A DNA stretch of 64,000 nt from the NCBI GenBank assembly GCA_032173965.1, contig CM063298.1:7423001-7487000 (forward strand), read 5' to 3'. Shown piece after piece: positions 1-14,000 of this stretch. This stretch comes from Sitta carolinensis. Lineage: Eukaryota > Chordata > Aves > Passeriformes > Sittidae. The position numbers were made by a program, and so were the translations under genes. The first letter of the stretch is position 1; every line of letters starts with the position of its first letter. Under the pieces are notes generated by a model. The model was not told the origin of the DNA and did not search any database. It worked only from the letters and a program-made list of their open reading frames with translations.

Positions 1-3000
1 ATCAGGAGTGTAAGACTTGGTTTGAAGAAAAAAATAGAACAAAACAGAAAAAATACCCCTAAACCAAAACTCAAGACAAAACACACAACCTGAACATTAA
101 TTTGTAGATTTCTTGTTAGATTTGCCTCTAGGGGCTCTTCTCCACAGTGGCTGAGAATCTCTATGCAGCCCTGAACTAGTGATTTATGATATTAATGCTA
201 TTAACAAAGTGAAGTGCCCACACCAGGCTGGAGTTTCTAGGAACAGCCCAGGTGTGGGCTGCCTGCTCTGGGTTGGTTTGTTGTGACCCAGGAGTAGCTG
301 TGGGGAGGGAGCCTCAGTGGCTGTGGCCCAAGTGAGGACCTGGTGTAAAAGCTGCTCGTGGTTTACACTGCTGTGACACCAGACAAGCAGTGCTGCTGCA
401 GCCTCCCAGCACAGGCCTTTTGGGGTTCCAGAGCCCAGGGTGTAAACACCCCCACACCCGTGTGTGGAATGGTGATGGTGGTGGTAGAGCTCACTACTGC
501 CCTACATCTGCACACTGTGACCCAATCTGGGTTAGCCAGACTAGAATGGATATGTCATCTAATGGTTTTCTCTCCAGTGTCATTCTGCTGCAGAATGTTC
601 AGGTCCTGTTTGTGAGCCTCTCTTTGGGCCCAAGAGGAATTTTGGCAGAACGGGGGTTGACCTGGAAGAGCAAGAAGGGCTGCAAAGGAGAGGAGCTCAT
701 CTTGAGACCTTCATGAAGATCTTATACAGTGCGAGGGGTGTTGGAAACAAAGCAGAGCCTGGCTTTGCATCACAGAAGCCACAAGAGTTTTGAGGAGTTG
801 GTTTTAATCTTTTCATTTCCTTACTCCTTGGTATCCTTTCTCTCCTTGGTCTTTCTGATCCCTCTGTTACAAAGCAGAGGCTGTCTTGGCATCAGTGTGC
901 GTCTTCCAGTGATTTCTGGGAGCTTTGGCTTAAAGCTTTTATGAGGAATTTGGAGCTCAGCTGTGCATTACCAGCAGATTTTCCTGAATTGAGCTCACTC
1001 CACTGCATGTGTGACTTGGGTCAAATTTGACAGGAAGCTGCAGCCCTAAAAGCAGTATGGATTCAGGAATCCTCTCCTACTGAGCTGCTTGAGCACACCA
1101 GTGTGAACCAGAAAAGCTGCAGAAAAACAAGAGATCTCTGCTCTAGGAGGCACTGCCAGGAGGGGACCAGGACATGATTACAATTGTGGAGGATAAAAAT
1201 GAAACTTCTAGGTTAAAAAATTCTTCTTGGGTTCTCGCTTTGTGTTTTTTTTCCTCCTTCTTTCTGGTTTGAATTTTTTTCTTCTTCCTCCACTGCACTC
1301 CTCTTTTTCCCTGCAGCTGACAGAGCAGGTTTGTGCTCCATTCCTCCAGGGCAAAGGGGGAGCTTCTGTAATTTCAAGCTGCAGAGGTGAACACTTGCTG
1401 CCCTGCCCTGGAGACTTGAGCTGCTACTGGCAGTTAAAGACAGTGAGCAGCTCCCCACTAGTGTAATAATTGCAGAATAATCACTGCCCCTTCCCTCATC
1501 CCAGAGGAAGTGGAATTTCAGCAAAGTAGCATTGAGGTGTTCCTAATGCTTTGCTGCTCCTGTTGGTGTCTGGAAGTTCCTAAAACTACTCCAAGAACCT
1601 CTCCTCTTGTCTTCCTGGGGAAAAAACCTTTCATTTCCAGCTGCATCCATCCTGTTAGACAGCAAGTTCAGCTCAGCCTGGGGACTTTGATCTGCATTGT
1701 TCTGGCCAGTCTTGTCCTGTTTGTTTAGAATTGCATTCGTCTTTGTTTACTAGGGCTCATAAATGATAACATTTCCTCCAGGAATCTGGGTGTTGCTGTT
1801 GATGTAAATGTTGTATCAGAAGACAGTGCTATGTGCTTTACACTTTTTAAAAATTACATGGGTACGAAAATACAACATATACTTACTTTTTTTTTACAAA
1901 AGAAATATGGAAATAGCTCCAGTATAAAATAGGGGTAATAATTCTTCTGCCCCTCAAGTGAGGGCTGTAGTTTCCTGAGAGGAGTTGAGAAATGCAAGTT
2001 ATCGTTGCTGGATTTCCTCTTCCTGTACAGACACAGGGTTTGGCTGACATGCTGTGAAATGTGTACCAGTGGTCAACATGTGTTCAGCTTCGAGGGTCGT
2101 TCCAAAATTCCTTTTTTCAGCTGTTCTGGAAAAAAAAATTACAGAGACAGTTGACACCAGAACGATCTGTCATGACTGTTCTCTGCGTTTTGTTCAGAGG
2201 CTTTGCGAAGAGGCTTCTGAAATATTAATGGCTTTCTGCTTTGTGAGACATCACATTGCAGTGGTGCAGGCTCTGTATCCTCTCTGTGTTCCCAAAATGC
2301 ACGTGGTTTAGAGGCCTTTTATATATTTTAATATAAAGTGGCTGGTTGAGTGGTCCATGTTCTCCCAGAGGAACCAAAACTCACTTCATGGATCAAGAAA
2401 ATAAAGGGCTGTAAGGCAATTTACCATTCAGGCTATTGTGGAGGAGGGTGATTTAAAACGTTGTAGTGGCTTGGAAAGAAGGAAAACCCAAAGCAGTGAT
2501 TGAAAGGCTTGAAATGACTGAGTTAATGTGATAATTCTCCTTCCCTCAGTTGGGTCTGTTGCAGAGGTGACTGTGCACAGTTAATGTCTGTGGAGCTCAG
2601 TGATACCTGTTTGCAGGACTTGCTTTGAAATTAAGAGTAAGATATCATTTATTTAATAGAGACCATTAAAGAACGACTTTCTGATGAAGCAAGTTAGGTG
2701 TTAAACACTTTTCAGGTGAACCATTTACTTATGTAATTATCTCTCTTAATAATTTATTGTTAACATTACAATAAATGTTTCTCCAGGGAGTTTAGCCAAT
2801 CATGAAATGCAATTAATTTTCAAATACTCTTCAGCAACAATTGAGACACTAGAGACTGAAATCCCTAGTTAGTATGTATGTTTTTAAACTTCCCCGCTGA
2901 AGTGAAGCAGCTTCAGCTGAGCTGAATGTGGAGTTGTTAAACTCTTGGATTTTTAAGTGTTTCATTTGGGCCTATCACAAGTGTGGAGTGCTGGGGTCGA

Positions 3001-5163
3001 CACCCAGGTTGTGTAAACCTGGTATCTCCCCTTAGTTTCCAGAGCACTGAGGAGGTTCAGGATGCTGGTTTTGAACTTAACCCAGCACTGGGTGAGGATG
3101 GGGGAGTTAAAATGCTCTGGTTTCTGTCTGGGATTCCAATTGCTATGTGATACTGGCTGGGGCTCAGAGCCAGTTGTGTTGCTGTTTGTCCACATGTAAA
3201 GTGGGAGTGACACAAATCTCCTGTCTCTAAGGTGTACCTGGAGATGTGTAAGTGGAAACAACTGGTTGGTGATTGTATTGTCTGTGGTCAGCATAGTTCT
3301 GCTTAAGGTTACTTAATTCACTTTCTGACCAAAATGTTGTTCCAGTTGCTTTTGTTCCAAGTCTTCCTAGTGTGCTGATAAGATAAAATAATGTGTGGAA
3401 TTTCACCTTCTAGGGCTACTTGGTCCAACAACTTAGAAAGCTTTTTGAGAATGGATGAATTTACTGCAGTTTTCAGTTTCCAGATGAATTGCTTGTGTGG
3501 CTGAAGTAGGGATCTCTGTTTGAACAGAACTGGATTTTTAAATGGGAAAAGGAGCCAAAGTGATGTTGTTAGCCCTCCCCTACACCAAGCAGACCTGGTT
3601 CTGCAGCTGGCTCTGTGTTTTCTGCTGTTAAGCCTTGGGCCCCAGTGCAGATACTGTTCCAGCCCCTCTAGATTACAGGGACAGATGGGCTTGGGTAGAG
3701 AAGGGCTTACAGCTGGCTGCAGAGGCTTCCAGCCCTAGGCATTCACAGATCCCGGGCAGTGGAACCTGCAAATCTCATATATTGAAAGGTTGAAGAAGAG
3801 GAAGAACTTTTATGTTTTCATGCTTGCAAAATCCCATGTAGGAAAGCTCTTGCCACTGATACAGTCTCTTCATAGCAAACAAATAAGACCACTTTGGTTG
3901 AATCTATGCGTTTTCCTGAGGCGTTCTCCTCAGCGGCGTAAAGAGGAAAGGATGTTGCTTTCAGAATGAGCCTAGCACTGTGATATTATCTGTAAATACA
4001 TCTTTGGGCATCAGACATCTTTCCATTTATTTAGAAACAGGAGATAAAGACTGTCTGACATTGGAATGAATTCCTACACTCCTTTTTGTTGCCTCAGAGT
4101 ACATACGCAGTTTAAAATGGGTCCAAATCTGCTGTTATATCACCCTGTTGCTTCCAGCAGAATACTTGTTGGTTTTGGGTGGTTTTTTTTTTTTTTTTTT
4201 TGACCTACAAATCTTGGTCCTTGCTGTTTACACTGACCTCTAAACATAAGAGAGCAGAATGCTCTGGGTTTTCTGCCTTGTTCCTGGATGTGTCTCTGGG
4301 ACCAAACCTGGTGGGATTCAGGTCTGAGCTCCTGGAGCTGTTTGGATGTTGCCTGTAAATACAGGGAAGCCCGTGGGTTTCAGCAGTGTGGATTTTGTAA
4401 GCACCTACACACAGATCACAGTCAGATCATTATGTTGATCTAAACCATTTTGTAATCCTCTACAATCTGGGTTTAGAGACTGTTATTAGTGTCACAAATA
4501 AAAGCTTGTGACTTCTTTAGTTCTCAGGATAAAAGAAGCCATGTACTTTCAGGGAATTACATATTAAAATTAAAGCAACATAAACATGTGGGAGTTTGAG
4601 GGTAGTTATCCCACTTTTCAAGTCTGAGCCGTGAATTCATATGATTGCAAGAGAGAAATTGGTTAGATTTATTTCATGATTGGCCATGTGCTGACAAAAT
4701 AGAGCTAAACCAGGAGGACAAGGCATGAAAGAATCTTCTAAAAATCTTTCTCAGTAACTTGAAGCTTTAAATGTGGCTCAAAGAAGTGTATTCTATTTGT
4801 TTGTTTTTTTTTTTTAAACTGAACATGCAGAAAGGAAACCTCTTTTTGCAGATAGGTCACAGATTTAGAAAGGGATAGAAAGGTACTTAAGAGTTCTATT
4901 TTCTCACAAACCGTTTCCTAAGCTCATGAAAAGCCTCTTCTAAACGATCCCGACAGAAAGTGATTTCAGCTCTTGTTACATTCGTGCGTGTAATGGATAT
5001 CTCGCCATTAGGAACACGGGCAGCTCCCAGCCCCCGTGCAGCCGGGGGGAGCAGGGAGGCCGTGGGACGGACGGCACGCGTGTCGGTGCTGGGCAGGCTG
5101 GGCTTTGCCGGTGAGCGCATCGGCCCCTGCCCAGCGCCGCTCCTGACGTGGCGCTTCCCGCAG
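1..5163 (+). other. UNK: UNK intron 1 (3' part)
   Basis: This stretch ends in a splice acceptor directly before UNK exon 2. Its first base completes a codon begun in an exon to the left of the window. The DNA is AT-moderate with many stops in all frames. I see no exon of a known family, no RNA gene and no clear transposon. A run of 19 T occurs at 4183-4201. The UNK start codon and CpG-rich promoter are not present, so coding exon 1 (about 35 residues in human) must lie outside. Confidence 0.75.
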
Positions 5164-8100
5164 GTACCTGAAGGAGTTCCGCACGGAGCAGTGCCCGCTC
5201 TTCGTGCAGCACAAGTGCACCCAGCACCGGCCCTACACCTGCTTCCACTGGCACTTTGTGAACCAGCGCCGGCGCAGGTCCATCCGCCGCCGCGACGGGA
5301 CCTTCAACTACAGCCCCGACATTTACTGCACCAAGTATGACGAGACCACGGGCATCTGCCCCGAGGGAGACGAGTGAGTAAAGGCTGCACCCTGCTTTTC
5401 AGGCATTAGGCTTTTGGGATCAGGCCAGGTGATGATTCCAGCCGGTTCTTGCAGAGATGAGGCAAGTTAGCAGTAAAGCAGCTTTGTCACATACGTAACA
5501 TGAGACCAGATGTAAAATCTGGAATAGCAGCCCGTGTGCTCAGGCCTGCTGCAGAGACAGTGCTGAGGGTGACTTGGATGGAATTCAGCTCTTGGGAACT
5601 CATTGTGCTCGCAAGCTTCAGCATCTTCAGCAAAGCTGAGGTGGTAAAAAACCTCAGTGAGACAGATGAGTTTGGAAGCACTGTTCTCTAAGTCCCTGAC
5701 TCTCATCTCTTGCTCACTTGCAGGGCAACTTAGTTTTTCACAGATTGAAGGCAGAGGAGGAACTTTGTCCTCCAGTCTGCCCCCTGAGTTATCTGTCCCA
5801 GCTTTTTAACTCATATCAGTTTATTTTGTCTTTCTGAACTTTTAAGAAGCCAGTAGAGAACTGAGAGGTACCCAGAATAAGGCAACATGAGGAACAGTTT
5901 GGTTTTTTTGGGTGTTCTCTCCCCATGACTGCAGTAGGTTTACCTGGGGCAAAATCACAAATCTTTCTGCTGTGTGTGTGGCACACCCCAGCAATTTAGG
6001 GGTTAACCTGGTAATATAACTTTAGCCATGTGACAGATACGGGATAAACAGTGTAGCCAAACTGTGGTCAAATATGGAGAGTGCTTTGTAGAGAGATGCT
6101 GTAAAAAGATGGAATTTCAGATCCCTTTTGTGGTGCCAGTATAAACATACAAAAACGCTATTTATTGGCAAAACTTGTATTTTTCAACTCGATTAAGTAA
6201 AGTTTTTGTGACTACAACAGAATGGAATAGTCCCTCAGGCCTGAGGCTTCAGTTTCAATGCTTTCTTCCTTGCTAGAAGAGATCTGGAAGGAACTGGAAA
6301 TGGGATGTTTGTGGGCTTTGGCTTCTAGATTACTCGTTGAATCATGGCTCAAACTCAGTGAAGGAAAGCCATTGTCATCTAGGAACCTTTGTTCATTTGT
6401 ATTTTTACCTTGATGCTGCAATATCTGAACTTTGCCCATTCCATCTTGTTCATTTCTGGTTTATTTCTCAATGTAGATTGTTTTTCTGCCTAAAAGGGGA
6501 AACAAAAAAGGTTAAAATGTTAGTTTTGTAATTGTAATTCCTTGTCCTGCATCCTTACTTCTTTCCAGATCCCTCGAAGCCACTCATCCAGAATAATAAA
6601 GTGCTGCTGGATTAATAATCCAGTTTTCTTTTAGGGGGGGAAACTCTTGCATCCTTTGTAGTATCAGGTTTTGGCATTCTCTGAAATGTTGGAAGGCACA
6701 GCATAAGAGAAGGGGCAGAGTTAGCAAAGATGGTGTCAACTGCAGCATCTTCTCTCAGCAAAGTGTCTTATGGTAGTTGAATTCCTCACCTGTGTGACTG
6801 AACCTTGTGTGTTCCTCCCCTCCTTCCTTCCTCAGGTGTCCCTTCTTGCATAGAACTACTGGAGACACAGAGAGGAGGTATCACTTGCGCTACTACAAAA
6901 CTGGAATCTGCATCCATGAGACAGACTCCAAGGGAAACTGCACCAAGAATGGAGTCCACTGCGCCTTTGCTCATGGGCCCCATGACCTGCGCTCACCCGT
7001 GTATGACATCAGGTCAGTAGAGCTTGGGGCTCCTGGGAAAAGGGTAATTTCTGTACCCACATGAAAAAGAGGATGGAAAAGGTAATTTCTGTACCCAAGT
7101 GAAAAGTGAGATGATTGAAGGACAGTACTTCTTCAGCCTGAAATGAAGCGATGGTGAGATGTCCCTTCCTAATAAGGCAAATGTGAAAATCCAGGGAGGA
7201 TTCTCAAAATGGGGAAAGGGATCACACTTTGGAATCTGATGGAGGGGGTCAAAACAGTGCATCTGGAATTTCCAGGGAGTGAAGGCTTACTTTTATTACA
7301 GTCGCTGTCCAGCTAAAGATGTTTGGGCAAAACATGTATGGCTGAAATGCACCCACTTACCAAATGCTCCTGTATGTCAGTTTTTATACATATTTACCTG
7401 ACTCTTCCTCTGCTCAGTCTGTTTGTTCATTTAACTCTGTCCCTGAAGAGAGCTTCAGGCAATGGAAGCTTTACAGAATGGTCAGACAACATCTGAAGGA
7501 GGCATCGAGGGTCAGTCTGCGGTCGCTGCCAGCCATGCCATGATAGAGAAAATACTCAGTGAGGAGCCAAGGTGGCAAGGTGAGTGTCCCTGAGGGTCTG
7601 TGGGGCTGGGAAAGTTTTGTTTCTGTGGAGTGCCTGCTCCTGTCCAAAACTTTTCTGTAGTCAATATGGAAAAATTGGTCACCTCACTTGACTCATTGGG
7701 GTTTTCTTGCAGATACAACATACGTGTTGGGAAATTACAAGACAGAGCAGTGTAAGAAACCCCCCGGCTCTGTCGCCAGGGTTATGCCTGTCCCTACTAC
7801 CACAATAGCAAAGACAGAAGACGAAGTCCAAGAAAACACAAATACAGGTACTGTGATCATGGATGTTGTACTTTCCAGCTGAGTGGTGCAGTATACTGGA
7901 AATCTGTGGTGCAGGAGGCAGGATTTTGACCACTAGATAATTTTTTTTAGTGCATCTCCAAGTGTTCTGGGAGGTATGATGGACTGTTATTTCTTCCTAG
8001 CAGAAAGATAACAAACTAGACAAGGAGTTTTCCTGTATATAGTAACCAGTACTCTAATAAATAAATTGTTAAGTCATGTTACAACTCTGATTTTATAGCA

Positions 8101-11053
8101 AAGAGAACCTGTGTCTGGCTTTTCCTTACCACATAAACCTCTGCTTTAGAAAGTAGTGCAGGGAAGAGAAAACAAAAGTACGTTTTAATTCCCATCTAGA
8201 AACAAACTTACACAACAATGTGTTCATGGTAAAGGATTCAGAATCATCAAGCTGCTTGTTATGGATGCCTGGTGATGGGGATCATGAGGAGGGACTGTAG
8301 CTGGACATGCATTCTTAACCAGCTGCTAAAGGCTCTGCTTTTGAGGCACCAGGGTGTTCTGTCACTCAGCTGTCGCTGGATTTTTCAGCGTTCCATGTCT
8401 CCCTGAACGCATTTCATCCAAATTATAGGCCCTCATTTCCTCTGACACAACAGAGCTTCTCTTGTGGTCTCAGTGGGGCTTTTCCTTAGTTCCTTTTTGA
8501 AAAACATAGGAGCAGACCAGAAAGCCAGGAGAGAAAGTACCAGGGATGTTCTTGCTTCTCTTCCCACCCCCAGCATTCACAGAAATTTTTGAATTGGCAC
8601 TGAAATTCCATATTTAAAAAAAAAATCAAAGAGGCAGCAACCAAAGGAATGTTAATCTCAACCCTTTAAGGAGAAATATCACCACTAAGGCAGTCTTCAG
8701 GCAGCAGCTATGTGCTTTTTGCCCCTCTCTGGGCCCTTTGGGAAGGGAAGAGATGAAAGCTTCTCTGCTGCTCTCCACACACTCCTGTGTTTTTCCCACC
8801 CCAGCTGATGTGGCTGTGCTGGCATTGCTATCTGCTTCCCTCTGCTGTTGTTTGAGGGAATGGTTAAGAGCATAAAGAGCAGGGGAAGTAGGTCACGACA
8901 AAAATTCAGATCTGGGAAAAGGAATTGTTCCTGGCTGGGAGAAAGAAAACGGACTTGCCTTTTCCCCAGTGACCTGACTCAGCCTCTTTTCCACACGGCC
9001 ACACTATAAACTTGGAAACATACTGCTGTAAGGGTATTATGTATTTTAGGATTAGCCAATTAACTTCTTAGCTTTCTATGAAGGTGCAGTTCCAAAACAG
9101 AAACCAGACCCAGCGTCTCTGACACTAATCACATCAGCTGCTAATATTGTTATGCTGGTTCAAGTTGTATTTCATTTCAAATAGAGAATTAAGCCATGTT
9201 TTTTTCATCGGGAAATTGGAAGAAGGGGGAGAAGATGCAATAGCAGCTGTGTGGGAGCTGGGGAAGCAGTAACCAAGCCAATTGTACAGCTGAGGGTGGG
9301 CTGCCAAACCTGCCCCCAGCTGAGAAGTTATAACCATCACAGAATGGTTTGGGTTGGAAGGGACCTTAAAAGCTCATCTTGATCCACCCCCTGCCATCAG
9401 CAGGGACACCTTCCACTATTCCAGGTTGCTCCAAGCCCCATCCAGTCTGGCCTTGGACGCTTCCAGGGATACTGGGACAGCCACAGCTTCTCTGGGCAAC
9501 CTGTGCCAGGGCTTCCCCACCCTCACAGGGAAGAATTTCTCCTTGTATTTAATCTAAACCTATTCTCTTTTCATTTAACCCCACTTTGGGCACTTCAGCC
9601 CAAAGTCCCTCTCCAGCTCTTCTGGAGCCACTTTAGGCACTGGAAGGGCCTCTGAGATCTCCATGGAACCTTCTCTCCAAGTTGAACACTCCCAGCCTGG
9701 CTCCAGAGCAGAGGGACCCTCAGAGCACCTTTTTGACTCTCTCTGGACTTGCTCCAGCAGGTCCACATCCTTCTGATGTTGGGGGACCCAGAGCTGGATG
9801 CAATCCTCCAGGAGTGGATCAGAGGGCAAAAATCACCTCCCTCCTCCTGCCCAAAGTAATCAAAGCTCAGAGCATGTCTGTGAGTCTGATGCTTTCTCCT
9901 GCTGCTTTATTTCCACAGATCTTCACCGTGTCCCAGTGTGAAACACGGGGACGAGTGGGGAGATCCCAGTAAGTGTGAAAATGGAGACTCCTGCCAGTAC
10001 TGCCACACTCGCACAGAACAGCAGTTCCATCCAGAGGTACAGTAACCTCCTCACTCCACTTGGAAGAGCAAAAGCATTCCAGTCCTACAAAGTAAATTAC
10101 TGTGCCAGGTGGGAGAGGATGTGGGCTGCTTGTAGTGTGGTCCTGGGATACTGAGAAGCTGCATGTTGGGAGTAAGCTGCAATTCAGCTGCTTGACAGAA
10201 TAGGCTGCATGAGAGGAGGTAAGAAGAGTGGGGGAAAACTCAAGTATAGGAGCAATCTCAGGTATGGGATCCTTTGGAAAGCACAATGTGGGTCTGCATG
10301 TGAGCAAACAGTATCTGTTTCCTTGACTAAGGGTTTGTGGTTCATGTTGATAGCACTAAACGCCACCACGCTCTTAGCTGTGAGCATGCCCAGAGCATTC
10401 CAGTGTCCTTACAGAAAGTGTAATTAAGACCTTTTCGTAGTCTGCTTCATGTTACAGTGTTGAAAAGCTTTGTGGGGCCCGTATCTGCACAGTAGCCATT
10501 GTCACCGCCTGTCAAACTGGGGGGAAAGGGAATAATCCATTTGCTACAGTCCTTGTCAATGGTTTGTTATTTTCCTTGCAAACGTGTGCCTGCAACTTTC
10601 TGTGCTGTCATCTGTCAGCTGTTTCCTACCTTTTGCTATTTGTAATGTCCATGGAGCTTCCAGTGAGTCTGAGGGACTTCATGGTATATGGTGACCTTTG
10701 GGTGAGCTGGTGTGTGGTGGGTTGGTGTTTGGGTGAGCTCTAGCTGTCATGGGCATATTTTGGTGTTTCCAGAGCTATAGTGGGTTTTCCTTTCTTTGAA
10801 ACAAAGCGCTGAAATGGTCACCCTGAATTCTGATGGCCTTTGCACCTCTTTCCTCTGTCCCTACCTTGCTGTTGAATTTCTTCATAGTACTTCTTTACCT
10901 GGTGGTCACTGTTACTTTCTGTTCATTTCTGTTTGGGTTTTTTTTGTTTGTTTTTTTCCCATCCTTAGATCTACAAATCCACCAAATGCAATGATATGCA
11001 GCAGTCTGGCAGCTGTCCCCGAGGACCCTTCTGTGCCTTTGCACATGTAGAAC
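5164..11053 (+). CDS. UNK: UNK exons 2-7: six tandem CCCH zinc fingers
   Basis: Exons 5164-5373, 6836-7012, 7449-7579, 7713-7847, 9919-10036 and 10969-11053 encode the RNA-binding half. Visible elements in order are YLKEFRTEQCPLF, a finger with KCTQHRPYTCFHWH, the finger ending CPEGDECPFLH, the finger ending NGVHCAFAH, a spacer ending SEEPRWQ, the finger beginning NYKTEQCKK, the finger with CENGDSCQYCH, and the finger with CPRGPFCAFAH. In the family these form two three-finger clusters that recognise UAG-containing and U-rich RNA. The spacer exon (7449-7579) separates the clusters. The fourth finger carries the one-base deficit described separately; read past it, the Cys and His ligands are all present. 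Confidence 0.93.
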
Positions 11054-14000
11054 GTACGTGTACTCTTCTCTCATCTTTCCTGAATGTTTGAGCTATGGCA
11101 AGTTTCTGACCAAAAGAGTTTAAATGTAGAGCTGCAAAAGCAGAGCTTCTGTGAAGGGTTAAACTTTGATTTCTATAAAAGTGTGCTGGGCTGGGAGGTG
11201 TTGGCAGAGCTGGAGGCAGTAGGTGGTCTGTAGGACTCAGCCTTTAGCTCTCACTGCACTGTCTCTTGAAGGATCTCCCTTGTTCCCTCTCTCCTGCTCA
11301 GTTCTCTGGGTGTCAGTTCAGGAGGATGGAAGTGGAGAAGGTTGCTTCTCTTCTGTACATGGATGAACAGTACCTCGCTAAATTGCCAATGTTGTCTTAA
11401 AAAGCTGAAGATAAAATTGCTGATTGTAGATAATTTATTGGTCCATTAAAAAAAAAATGCTATTTTACTCTTCATAAAGTTTCTACTTACAGTTTTAAGT
11501 CAGGTTGGAGAAGAAAAATATGCAGCTTTTTTTTTCACTGCTTTATCTCAAATCTTCTTTTCTCAGTAGCTCCCTGACTTACAGGACATTATTTCTATCC
11601 TCACTTTAGTCAACTATAAACTAGTGATGAAGTTTTCATTGTGGAAGTTCTACCTGCAGGTGGTCCTAACTGATAAATAATGGTTAGTTCCTGTCCTAGG
11701 GCTCTTCCTCAGTTGCTGCTCTGCAATCTCACTGCTGAATTTGCAACAATTAGAGTAGGTTACTCACTAGATTTGTTCTGATACTGACTCACTATATGGC
11801 TTTGAGAAAATCTCTTTGTTATTTGATTAGCCTTTGTAAATGAGGGAATTAGTAATTGCTGCCTTTGACAAGGAATGGGGAGAGTAAATTCCCTACAGGT
11901 TATGCAGTTCCTATTATAGGAAGCCTTGTTGACAAGCAGTAATTATAGCTGGAGCTGTGGGCTGTAATGGCCCAAAACATGGCAGTGCAGCTACACAGTG
12001 GGATCCAGCAAGCTTTAGGAAATGAAATCTTGGTATAGGAACAGTGTTTAGCAAACTTCCTTGGTATAACATAGTATTTTTATTTAGGGATGCCTTATTC
12101 CTAATAAGATTATTACACTTGATATTATATTACTTAGAGAAACATTCTGTGGCACTTCAGTCATTCCAACTTGGTTATTTCTTGTGCTGTCTTATGGATT
12201 TGTATCTTTTAGTCCTTCCTACAAGGTCAACAAGGACAGGCCTAATGCAATTAAAACAACAGGAGTCCATTTATTATATCTGCTTTTAACCTGAGTTTTA
12301 TTGATTAATAGCAAGAAACCAGCATTTTGAGGATATTGAGATATAGATGTAGTGTCAGTTCTATAGTTTTTGTGAGATGCTGAGTGTTAGATGTAAATCC
12401 TACAGCATCTCTATCTTCCAAACTAATGCTGCTTTTTTGTGGGTAATGATTTGTACTGAGCACAGATGGAAACTTTAACTCCCTCAGCTAATTATAATGT
12501 ACCCATCAACTTTGTGCCAAGCAAAGAAGGAAATTCTGCTTAGTTCAAGGGAGCTGAATGAATAACACACAATTCATCCAGGGAAAGATAATTTTGGAGC
12601 AGCATTAATCAGCTAAAGAGAAGCACAGTGTGTATGTGATGACAGTAAAAATGTGAGGAATATTAGATAAGCAAATAAGCCAGTAAATTTCTCCATACTT
12701 CTATATTTTTAAGTAGGTGCTTGTGGAGAATTTTTTCTCTCAGGACTATCTGGGTATTCTTGTTCCTGAATGTCTCGTGCTCCATGGCAATTGCCCAGCT
12801 GTGAGTGCTGTTCCCTGTGCTTTGTCTCCCACAGAGCCCGCGCTCAGTGAAGATTTGCAGCAATCATCGGCCGTGTCCAGCCCCACCCAGACAGCACCAG
12901 TGATGTACATGCCCTCAGCAGCTGGGGACTCTGTTCCAGTCAGCCCTTCCAGTCCACATGCCCCAGACCTTAGCAATGTATGTAGCCCTGTGGAGGAGCC
13001 TTGTCCATAATGTGCAAATCCGTGTTTCTCCGAGTCACTGTTCTTTCTCTCAAGAAAAGGATCCAAAAGCCTACAGGATATGAGTTTTTTTTTTTTTTTT
13101 TAGTTCTCAGCACCACGCTTTTTAAGGGATCTGGTTTTTTTGGAGCATACATTCAGTGACTTTAGTATTGTCCTCTTACCTATAAAAATTCCTGGCCTTC
13201 CTTTCTGTGCAGGGTTTGTTGATGTACTTTCAGGAAAGTGGAAGACATCCGCACATGAAGTCCAACTCCTTCCTGTCTAGCGATGCATATTGGACTTAGC
13301 TTCCAAGACCTATAATTAAAGGCTGTGAGCCAACAGCCTCTAAAGTACATAACTACAATTGAGTTTGTTTACATACGTAATCTCAGAGCCTTAGCCTGTG
13401 CATATTGTGTGTTACATTATAGGATATCCTTAGTTCCCTACCTCTTGTACTTCTGGAGATAGCTAAACTCTGGGATGTGTTTCAGTAATGTCCAACATTG
13501 TTGGTAGTTAGTTGTCCATACAAGAAAGGAGATGTTTAAGTGCTGAACAGATACTCAGAGTCAGATTAGAAACCCATGGAATGCTAGACTACATTTTTGC
13601 TTAGCTTTTTCTTGTTTTTTTGGTTGTGTTTTTTTTTGTTTGTTTGTTTGTTTGCTTTGTTAAGTCTTTCCTGTTTGTACTGCACTTGATAAGGTATGTA
13701 ACCTTTTCAAATGGTTGGCTGATATTTTGAGAAGGTACAATGACATGAATTTTACTCATTTGAAATTGGTCAGACTCAGGTGAACTCATCTGGGACCTCT
13801 GCTTTATTTTATTCCTTGTCTTGGAAAAGAGGAGCTTTGTTTGAGCCAACCTAGCAGTTCATAGTTGTCCTGAATTGGATTGTAGGTAGAATTCCAAAAA
13901 GATCCTGAAAAGTCTGGACATAATACTATCTCTTACTAAATAACACTGGAAAGCAATAAAAACCCAAACCCTTCCATCTTATGAAGGTATCGTTTAAATT

